Position numbers and translations under genes: made by a program. From assembly GCA_025350105.1 (NCBI GenBank), contig JANXYJ010000137.1:21746-85745 (forward strand): a DNA stretch of 64,000 bases, read 5' to 3'. The notes beneath the pieces were generated by a model. The model was not told the origin of the DNA. It saw only the letters and a list, made by a program, of their open reading frames with translations, and searched no databases. Positions 52,701 to 58,577 of this stretch are shown here, piece by piece (position 1 is the first letter of the stretch; each line of letters begins with the position of its first letter). The DNA is from Terriglobia bacterium (GTDB lineage Bacteria > Acidobacteriota > Terriglobia > Bryobacterales > Bryobacteraceae).

Positions 52701-53331
52701 GCGGATCGCCCGATGCCGGTGCCAGCGCCTCATAACGCGGAACTTGATTCTCGTCCAGAGGATCGGTCCAGGAGCGGTTCAGGATGAAATTCACCGCCGT
52801 ATTGAACTGCGCCGTCTCCACGCCGCCCGTCGGGGTCTCGCCTACCAGGAACACCGCCAGGTCCGGCTTGTCATTTTGGCCGCGAAACAACAGCAGGCCA
52901 GGTTGGTATTCCAGTTTGCGCTTTTCCTCCTCCTGCTTGGCGCGCACCAGCGGATCGGGAGTGGCTGAATAGGGGTTTTCCCGCCACGGAATCCAGTACC
53001 GGTCAAAGTCATAACCTGCGGTGCTGGCCGCGTTCTGCAGGCTCTCAATCGCACGGTCGAAGAAAATGGACAGGTGCGTATCCACCGGATCGGGAACCGT
53101 GGCAATCAAAAATTTCAGCTGCACCGGCCGGATGCGGGCACGCGCCGTAAGGAACGCATGCAGGGCGCTCCACGGGGCCATATCGTTCGCCGCCTCGTGC
53201 GCCTTCGCAACCATACTTCCGTTGCCGGCGGCACCCGACCCGGCACCACCCTGCCGATCCGCCGTATTGAAAACCGTGCTGGACACCATCAGCGCCGCCA
53301 CGGCCCACAAGCTCCGATTCTCCAACGCCAT
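49786..53331 (-). CDS. Large polytopic membrane protein of unknown function
   Basis: 1181 residues. An N-terminal membrane anchor or signal (about 8-20) is followed by about 600 residues likely outside the cytoplasm. That region contains IATVPDPVDTHLS and FDRYWIPW near 75-116, GLLLFRG, FLVGETPTGGVETAQFN near 161-176, HPLVAVLSEGD near 297 and GVVATDPLDAYFLSRFLA with VFQLDADLMFVREP near 452-490. The latter resembles type 1 periplasmic ligand-binding folds. About nine to ten helices follow: 627-650, 686-706, 719-740, 750-770, 790-808, 860-880, 886-910, 1065-1088, 1095-1117, 1147-1170, with a cytoplasmic segment (about 910-1060). No enzyme motif is seen. It could be a sensor or transporter. I do not know a described function. 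Confidence 0.6.
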   Translation of the reverse strand: MALENRSLWAVAALMVSSTVFNTADRQGGAGSGAAGNGSMVAKAHEAANDMAPWSALHAFLTARARIRPVQLKFLIATVPDPVDTHLSIFFDRAIESLQNAASTAGYDFDRYWIPWRENPYSATPDPLVRAKQEEEKRKLEYQPGLLLFRGQNDKPDLAVFLVGETPTGGVETAQFNTAVNFILNRSWTDPLDENQVPRYEALAPASGDPPILVVGPSFSGSLPSLGSAIQFADTNPNSRRKTASQAVFKIISGSTSSGDAEIDFKNGLRKNSSFASAVHPDDNAMCAFLNRIGGAHPLVAVLSEGDTALGAELRNHELDAEVLRGAERRLGRLKEGTTEHLQLRQKISELRGASQKETCRGEASNVEVINFTFPRDIARLRNAYHDDFLATPVPDKYKAFAPEGVTLTLKDSNTGHDTVPSFSHEHTPLAQEATLMNLAVALRRNEVQYAGVVATDPLDAYFLSRFLAANAPNVRVFQLDADLMFVREPESTPLAGMLAITTYPLMAQNQQWTNRGQAWRIFSSRFSQGVYNAALALLRDPKPEGQTETDYSQPLLEYDSPFRETTSRQNTKSIPLWLTAAGRNGYWPIELLATRPSELMLKPEDRDQLPPVNPGERTEPVMDQVAHVFAGSVWAVALLIFWGAFALWRGAHSRDSKYADFRTKVSSAAEIDKAWQDMGGVPYRRAAYILLCVLAVGSIFLCLTGPHWRLLGLIDEWENVLPVAIGLAAFVYALRRLLPQAMREDKFTAGAGVLGFLLLLWVGVYLLTHNGRHQDFFLAYRSVNLSSGLAPNLPLAFVIAAFACWARVHWQRRILVEERSQDLPTIGSQFAANGTDLFRDSAAAVQNSLGKSCTAAELRWGAVAVGAAVFWISLSHLRTLEAEPFLWLYSGLLGTVCGLVILAVAQFFEIWRMLERLLEEIEFHPVRLALSALPPDRTWSPMWQSSVSKRNHVLLTRSVDCLRAIGSKKLTLSGDLAALDQATAAVLRRRVAGENEAFEQKKASQICNRVANDLAGELEWIHWQRGSAESPKLSDFLTAGEDMDSQLKGEFVALRVLAFIRYVMLHLRNLLGFLTTGFVLVLASLESYPFQSPHMIASLTLALFAVIGVTIVWVFHHMDKNQTLRRITESDDGKAKGDWSYWLKLAEAGAVPLVALIASNIPGAGKFLFSWLGPVLDKLH

Positions 53332-53460
53332 GCTCGTTTACGGGATTGCCCAAAGGATGGTTCAGCCTAATGGACAAATGAGTCCGCTCCCGCCTGTTCT
53401 CCTCGCCCCAATCGATAAGCACAACCGCCCGGCGTGTAAAACAGGCCGTCATGCTTAACA

Positions 53461-53504
53461 GCGGGAAACCAAAGGATTCCCGCCATAAAACACTGGCTTT
53501 ATGG
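53461..53504. other. Two stacked hairpins upstream of the 1181-aa protein gene
   Basis: GCGGGAA (53461-53467) pairs with TTCCCGC (53477-53483), and CCATAAA (53483-53489) pairs with TTTATGG (53498-53504); the two perfect seven-base-pair stems share base 53483. They lie between the clpP terminator and the start of the 1181-aa gene, about 130-170 bases upstream of its ATG. They could belong to the 5' leader of that transcript. Confidence 0.4.
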
Positions 53505-53535
53505 GCCATTATTGGGACTTGGGCAGAATAACATG

Positions 53536-53571
53536 AAAGGGGATTTCGCCTTGTCAGACGAAATCCCCTTT
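53536..53571 (-). terminator. Strong hairpin terminator after clpP
   Basis: AAAGGGGATTTCG (53536-53548) pairs perfectly with CGAAATCCCCTTT (53559-53571), a 13-base-pair stem with a ten-base loop, 25 bases past the clpP stop on the minus strand. T-rich sequence follows on the minus strand but it is interrupted. This is the clearest terminator of the window. Confidence 0.75.
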
Positions 53572-53596
53572 GGTTGTAGGCCGAAAACGAAGTGGC

Positions 53597-54268
53597 TTAT
53601 TTGGGTGTGATCGGGTTCACCTTCCGGCTGGAGATCACATGATCCACCAGACCGTAGGCCACCGCTTGTTCCGGTTCCAGGATATAATCGCGGTCCACGT
53701 CGCGGGCAACTTTTTCGATGGTCTGGCCCGTGGCGGCCGCCAGAATTCCGTTTAGCGTATCGCGCATACGCAAAATTTCTTTGGCGTAAATATCAATGTC
53801 GGTAGCCTGTCCGGCCAAGCCACTCATGCTGGGTTGGTGAATCAGGATACGCGAATGCGGCAAGGTATAGCGCTTGCCCTTGGTGCCGCAAGCCAGCAGG
53901 ACCGCGCCCATGGACGCAGCTTGGCCCACGCAATAAGTAACGATATCGGGTTGCACCAGATTCATCGTGTCCAGAATCGCCAGGCCCGCCGTGATCGATC
54001 CGCCCGGCGAATTGATGTACAGCGAAATGTCTTTTTCCGGATCCTCGGCCGCCAAAAACAGCAACTGCGCGATGATCAGGTTGGCCACGTTATCGTCAAC
54101 GGGCGTCCCCAAAAAAATGATGTGCTCCTTCAGCAAGCGCGAGTAGATGTCAAAAGCGCGTTCGCCGCGCGAAGTCTGCTCCACCACCATGGGGACCATC
54201 ACCGAACTGTGCATGGCCAAATCTTTGTATCTGTCGTCTTTAAACCGGTCTTCCTTGAAGCGATCCAT
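53597..54268 (-). CDS. clpP: ATP-dependent Clp protease proteolytic subunit
   Basis: 223 residues from ATG 54268; the frame continues to 54439 without conservation. The catalytic triad is Ser119 in GQAASMGAV, His144 in ILIHQPS and Asp in [12 protein letters not shown]. An unusual feature is the N-terminal [16 protein letters not shown], a charged repeat of about five residues, before the conserved [22 protein letters not shown]. It forms tetradecamers with ClpX or ClpA, neither of which is encoded here, and no tig or clpX lies adjacent as is common. AAGGAAAC lies about nine bases upstream of the ATG. Confidence 0.95.
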   Translation of the reverse strand: MDRFKEDRFKDDRYKDLAMHSSVMVPMVVEQTSRGERAFDIYSRLLKEHIIFLGTPVDDNVANLIIAQLLFLAAEDPEKDISLYINSPGGSITAGLAILDTMNLVQPDIVTYCVGQAASMGAVLLACGTKGKRYTLPHSRILIHQPSMSGLAGQATDIDIYAKEILRMRDTLNGILAAATGQTIEKVARDVDRDYILEPEQAVAYGLVDHVISSRKVNPITPK

Positions 54269-54481
54269 AAATGAGATGTTTCCTTGTGTCTGACTGCGTT
54301 TGATTCCAAAATTCAACCGGCAAAATACAGCCAATAAAATTACTTTCGCGAAGGCAGCAACCCGGCTGTCTCTATCCCGCGCATCGCGACGGTGCGCGCC
54401 ATGATATTGCCATGACTTGGCCGGAGCTTGCTGCAACAAAGACCACTTTGAAACGGCGGCTTCGGTTATAGAGCCCTATGC

Positions 54482-55027
54482 CTATCTTCCACTATCGGCG
54501 CGGATCGTGCCGAGCATTATTTTGCGGTTTTTCCTGATCCCTGGCTTTCTTTGTGAACCAGCTTTGACCCGCGGTTGCGCCTTTACAGCAATTCGAGCCT
54601 GGCTCTGGCCCTTTCGCTTCTCACTCAGGCTCTGGTTCACTTGGGCAAACGACGTGCCCCCCAAATAACCTATGATACGCCCCCTCAGCTCCATCCACGA
54701 ATCATGCATGCCACAAAGTGCTTTGTCATCGCAGCGCTCCAGCCCCGCCGGACACCGGTCATAACGCCCCGCCCCATCGATGGCTTCGACGATGCGCAGC
54801 AACGAAATCTCCTCCGCCGCCTGCGCCAAACGAAACCCGCCCCCCGGACCCTTACTCGATTTCAAAAAACCGTCCCGTGCCAGATCTTGCAACAGCTTCG
54901 CCAAAAAATGCGCCGGCACCCCTGTTTCTTTAGCGATCGTCTTCGCCATGGCGAACTCCAGCGGAGCCAACCCCGCCAAATGAGTCACCGCACGCACCGC
55001 GTATTCAGCAGAACGGGAATAGATCAT
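54482..55027 (-). CDS. Rrf2 family transcriptional regulator
   Basis: 181 residues. The N-terminal winged helix (SAEYAVRAVTHLA, IAKETGVPAHFLAKLLQDL, GPGGGFRLA) is typical. Cys92, Cys99 and Cys105 in CPAGLERCDDKALCGMH match the iron-sulphur ligands of IscR and NsrR, so it probably senses nitric oxide, iron or redox state. Residues about 136-181 form an unusual Lys/Arg-rich tail absent from typical members. Target genes are not evident; clpP is next on the strand, 213 bases away. Confidence 0.88.
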   Translation of the reverse strand: MIYSRSAEYAVRAVTHLAGLAPLEFAMAKTIAKETGVPAHFLAKLLQDLARDGFLKSSKGPGGGFRLAQAAEEISLLRIVEAIDGAGRYDRCPAGLERCDDKALCGMHDSWMELRGRIIGYLGGTSFAQVNQSLSEKRKGQSQARIAVKAQPRVKAGSQRKPGIRKNRKIMLGTIRADSGR

Positions 55028-55128
55028 GAAAAGATCAGTTTATCGGAAACAGTGGCCAAGCCAGTCGCGTCACTTTGCTGGAATGGCGGTCACCGCAGCC
55101 CCACAGCACCGGGTGACCGCCCGCCAAA

Positions 55129-55464
55129 CTACTTCTTCGGATGAAACAAGCCCAAATTCCCCGTCTTTTCGGCCAGCAAATAGCAGACCGTCACGCGGCT
55201 CTTTTCACGGACGCCCTTCATCGCCGTCATTACTTCGCCCAGCTTCTTGTCCAGTTCCGCGTCGCTGCCGGTTAATGCCAGCTTCTTCTTCATGAAGCCT
55301 TCGCGCACGCGCTTCAATTCTTCCGGGTCGGTCGCCGCCACCAGCGACGCGTCCTTGCTCCGCAGCGCAATCCCCAGGTGCCTGACAATTCCGCCTACCG
55401 CCGCCTCATCCACACTTGCCGTATATTTCTTGATGTCCGCTATGTAGTCTGCTGTTTCGGCCAT
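55129..55464 (-). CDS. DUF2853 family protein
   Basis: 111 residues from ATG 55464, with AAAGGAC about eight bases upstream; the longer frame to 55521 has no site. It contains DYIADIKKYTASVDEAAVGG, RHLGIALRSKDASLVA, and EELKRVREGFMKKKLAL, characteristic of DUF2853, a small helical family of unknown function. No signal or membrane segment, so it is cytoplasmic. Confidence 0.8.
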   Translation of the reverse strand: MAETADYIADIKKYTASVDEAAVGGIVRHLGIALRSKDASLVAATDPEELKRVREGFMKKKLALTGSDAELDKKLGEVMTAMKGVREKSRVTVCYLLAEKTGNLGLFHPKK

Positions 55465-55601
55465 AAAACAAATGTCCTTTCGTATGTAACGCTTCCGCCC
55501 GGAACGGGTTTCGACCAGCATAACAGAGCAAAAGCCCGCAAACGGGGGGCTTGCGGCATCAATCAGTTAGCTAGGCTGCCCCATAGCCTTGTGAGAATCG
55601 G

Positions 55602-56180
55602 CTAGGTCTGCCCTTCCCCAATAAACTTATCCACCTGCGGCATTTCGTAAGCAATCAGCCGCTCCACCAACGCCGCTGGATCGGTGTCCGCAATCAGCAA
55701 CCGCCGGTGCGCGGGCATCAGGAACTGCTCCTGCACGGCATGGTCGAACATCGCCAGCAGGTGATCGTAATACCCATCCACGTTCAAAATCCCGCACGGT
55801 TTGCGATGCATGCCCAACTGCGCCCAGGTGACGATTTCGCAAAATTCCTCAAACGTTCCGAAGCCACCGGGCAGCGCAATGAAGGCATCCGCCAGTTCCG
55901 CCATCAGTGCTTTGCGCTGGTGCATGCTGCCGGTGATGTGCATCTTGCTCAGCCCATTGTGCGCGCGTTCCCGTGCAATCAGCGCCTCCGGCATGACGCC
56001 AATCACTTCGCCGCCCAGCGCCAGTGCCGTATCGGCCATCACCGCCATCAAGCCGCCGTTGCCGCCACCATAAAGAACCGTGTGCCCATGGGTGACCAGA
56101 TAGCGCGATAGATCCTTCGCCGCAGCTGCATAGCTGGGACGCACTCCAGGGGTGGACCCGCAGAATACGCAGATTCTCAT
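55602..56180 (-). CDS. LOG family protein (short TIGR00730 form)
   Basis: 192 residues. Motifs: ICVFCGSTPG, LYGGGNGGLMAVMADTAL and ALPGGFGTFEEFCEIVTWAQ. This is the ordinary LOG form of about 190 residues and should hydrolyse nucleoside monophosphates as a phosphoribohydrolase. It is the second LOG protein in the window (see 46276). It is divergent from the isochorismatase-like gene with 20 bases between start codons. Confidence 0.9.
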   Translation of the reverse strand: MRICVFCGSTPGVRPSYAAAAKDLSRYLVTHGHTVLYGGGNGGLMAVMADTALALGGEVIGVMPEALIARERAHNGLSKMHITGSMHQRKALMAELADAFIALPGGFGTFEEFCEIVTWAQLGMHRKPCGILNVDGYYDHLLAMFDHAVQEQFLMPAHRRLLIADTDPAALVERLIAYEMPQVDKFIGEGQT

Positions 56181-56200
56181 TCACTTAGTATATTGGCTAG

Positions 56201-56767
56201 GTGATTCCAGACTCGACCTCGGCGCTGCTCATCATCGATCTGCAAAACGCCATCGATCACCGCAGTTGGGGCGTCCGCAACAACCCGCAAGCGGAAAGCA
56301 ACATCGCACTCCTTCTGAAGGCCTGGCGTACAAACCAGCGCCCGATCTATCACATCCGCCACGATTCCGGCGAGCCCCAATCGCACTATCGCCCTGGCCA
56401 GCCCGGCCATCGTTTCAAGCCCGAAGCCATGCCCGCCCCCGGCGAAACCGTCATCGCGAAAAGAACCAATAGCGCCTTCATCGGCACCGATCTCGAAGCC
56501 CGCCTCCGCGCGGCTGGTCACACGCGCCTGTGCATCGCCGGCGTCATCACCAACAATTCCGTGGAAGCCACGGTCCGCATGGCTGGCAATCTGGGCTTTG
56601 AAACCTATTTGATAGAGGACGCTTGCTTTACTTTTGCCAAGAAGGATTGGAGCGGAGTTCTGCGCTCCGCCGAAGAAGTACACGCCATGACCCTGGCCAA
56701 CCTGCACGGCGAGTATTGCACCGTCATCAAAACCGCAGGCATTGTGGAACCGGCTTCAGCCTGTTGA
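56201..56767 (+). CDS. Isochorismatase-fold hydrolase with Ser at the nucleophile position
   Basis: 188 residues from GTG 56201. The fold is clear: Asp13 in LLIIDLQNA, Lys87 in VIAKRTNSAF and the cis-peptide segment GVITNNSVEATVRMAG. In cysteine hydrolases (nicotinamidase, N-carbamoylsarcosine amidase) the residue at the end of TNN is Cys; here it is Ser120. So either it works as an isochorismatase-like hydrolase without a Cys nucleophile or as a Ser variant. This subgroup is common in databases under the label cysteine hydrolase. The ribosome binding site is weak. Confidence 0.82.
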   Translation: MIPDSTSALLIIDLQNAIDHRSWGVRNNPQAESNIALLLKAWRTNQRPIYHIRHDSGEPQSHYRPGQPGHRFKPEAMPAPGETVIAKRTNSAFIGTDLEARLRAAGHTRLCIAGVITNNSVEATVRMAGNLGFETYLIEDACFTFAKKDWSGVLRSAEEVHAMTLANLHGEYCTVIKTAGIVEPASAC

Positions 56768-56920
56768 CCAACGCCTGCAGCATCAGCACTTTGCAACAAA
56801 ACTTGGTACTATAAGGGGGAGTCGCCACGTCGCTCCTGCATCCAAGTTGAAATGACGTTGATACCGAACCCTTATACGTTTAGAGAGTGTCTCCCTTTTT
56901 AAAAGCGCCCTTCAAAAAAC

Positions 56921-58561
56921 GTGATGCCGACCTTCTTGCTTAACTCGAGTCCAGCGTTATTTTTCGCCAATAGCGCCTTCACCTCCGCCAGCCGGCTGGT
57001 GGACGCACTGTTCGACGACACTTTTACCGACATCTACCACCTGCAGCCCTTCGACTGGGCCATTCTGGTGCCCTATTTTTCGGTGCTGATGATCCTGTCG
57101 ATCTACGGCCTGCACCGCTATTACATGATTTGGGGTTACCGGAAGCACCGCAAGGAAATGCCCACCGAAGCTCCGCAGAAGTTTGCCCAGCTTCCCCGCG
57201 TGACGGTCCAACTCCCCATCTACAACGAACAATATGTGGTGGAGCGGCTGATTGAAGAAACCAGCAAAATGGATTACCCGCAGGAATTGCTGCAGATTCA
57301 AGTGCTGGACGATTCCACCGACTCTACGCACCCGTTCACCGAACGTTTGGTCGCGCAATACAAAGAAGCCGGGCTGCCCATCGAATATATTCACCGCAGC
57401 AATCGCCACGGCTATAAAGCCGGCGCGCTGCAAAACGGATTGCTGACAGCCACCGGTGAAATCGTAGCCATTTTTGACGCGGATTTCCTTCCGCCCGTCG
57501 ACTTCCTGCGCCGCACTGTGGACTACTTCTCTGACCCCAAAGTCGGCATGGTGCAAACCCGCTGGGGCTATTTGAACCGCCATTACAGCGTGTTGACCGA
57601 AGTGCAGGCGATGCTGCTGGACGGCCACTTTGTGCTGGAACACGTAGCCCGCAGCGGCGGTGGACGCTTCTTTAACTTCAATGGCACCGCCGGCATTTTG
57701 CGTAAATCGATGATCGACGACGCCGGCGGCTGGCAGCATGATACGCTCACCGAAGATTCGGACCTCAGCTATCGCGCGCAGTTAAAGGGTTGGAAATTCG
57801 TCTACGTGCCGTCCGTGGAATGCCTGTCGGAACTGCCGGTGGAAACCTACGGCTTCCAAGTGCAGCAATCGCGTTGGGCCAAGGGCTTGACGCAGGTGGC
57901 GATGAAACTGCTGCCGACGATTCTGAAATCCGACGCGCCGCTGAAAGTAAAAATCGAAGCGTTCTTCCACCTGACGCCCAATATTTCTTATCCCTTGATG
58001 ATCATCATGAGCGCCCTGATGCTCCCCGTGATGATCGTACGTTTCTATATGGGCTGGTTCCAGATGGTGGTGATCGACCTACCGCTGATCATCGCGTCTT
58101 TTTGGTCGATCTCGGCGTTCTACGTCATTGCGCACCGCGAGCTGTTTCCCAAAAACTGGAAACGCGCGTTTCTGTTTCTGCCCGCACTGATGGCCGGCGG
58201 TGTGGCGCTCACCATCATCAATTCCCGCGCTGTGCTGGAAGCTTTGTTCGGCTATCAAACCAGTTTTGCCCGCACACCCAAGTACGCCATTGGCGGAAAT
58301 CAAAAGGTCAAGCTCGAGAACATCGAGTATCGCCGCCGCAGCGGCTGGCTGCCCTACGCTGAGCTCGCCGTGGGCACTTTCTTCCTGGGCATGATCGCTT
58401 TCGCCATTGAATCCTACAACTTTCTGGCCGTTCCATTTCTCATGTTGTTCGTCGGCGGCTACTATTGGGCCGGTGGATCGACGCTATGGCAGGAATATCA
58501 AGGCAAGCTGCAATGGCAACGCCAGTTGGCCGAAGCGGCACTCACAGAGCCGCGACCGTAA
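56921..58561 (+). CDS. Cellulose-synthase-like glycosyltransferase family 2
   Basis: 546 residues from GTG 56921 (ATG 56924 follows directly). An N-terminal helix (about 46-66), a GT2 catalytic domain with QLPIYNE, LDDSTDST, FDADFLPP, TEDSDL and the QQSRWAKG motif, and four C-terminal helices (from about 355 on). These give the D, D, D, QxxRW signature of processive beta-glycan synthases such as cellulose or mannan synthase. The last codons (TEPRP) come from repeat family A, whose reverse copy contains the stop codon TAA. It is convergent with mutS2 at a distance of 16 bases. Confidence 0.88.
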   Translation: MMPTFLLNSSPALFFANSAFTSASRLVDALFDDTFTDIYHLQPFDWAILVPYFSVLMILSIYGLHRYYMIWGYRKHRKEMPTEAPQKFAQLPRVTVQLPIYNEQYVVERLIEETSKMDYPQELLQIQVLDDSTDSTHPFTERLVAQYKEAGLPIEYIHRSNRHGYKAGALQNGLLTATGEIVAIFDADFLPPVDFLRRTVDYFSDPKVGMVQTRWGYLNRHYSVLTEVQAMLLDGHFVLEHVARSGGGRFFNFNGTAGILRKSMIDDAGGWQHDTLTEDSDLSYRAQLKGWKFVYVPSVECLSELPVETYGFQVQQSRWAKGLTQVAMKLLPTILKSDAPLKVKIEAFFHLTPNISYPLMIIMSALMLPVMIVRFYMGWFQMVVIDLPLIIASFWSISAFYVIAHRELFPKNWKRAFLFLPALMAGGVALTIINSRAVLEALFGYQTSFARTPKYAIGGNQKVKLENIEYRRRSGWLPYAELAVGTFFLGMIAFAIESYNFLAVPFLMLFVGGYYWAGGSTLWQEYQGKLQWQRQLAEAALTEPRP

Positions 58562-58568
58562 GGGAGCG
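58548..58568 (-). repeat. Dispersed repeat family A, copy 3 (captured in a gene end)
   Basis: AGCCGCGACCGTAAGGGAG is the reverse complement of the core of copies 1 and 2. It covers the last five codons and the stop codon of the glycosyltransferase gene, and sits between the two convergent genes. Confidence 0.8.
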
Positions 58569-58577
58569 GGCTATGAT

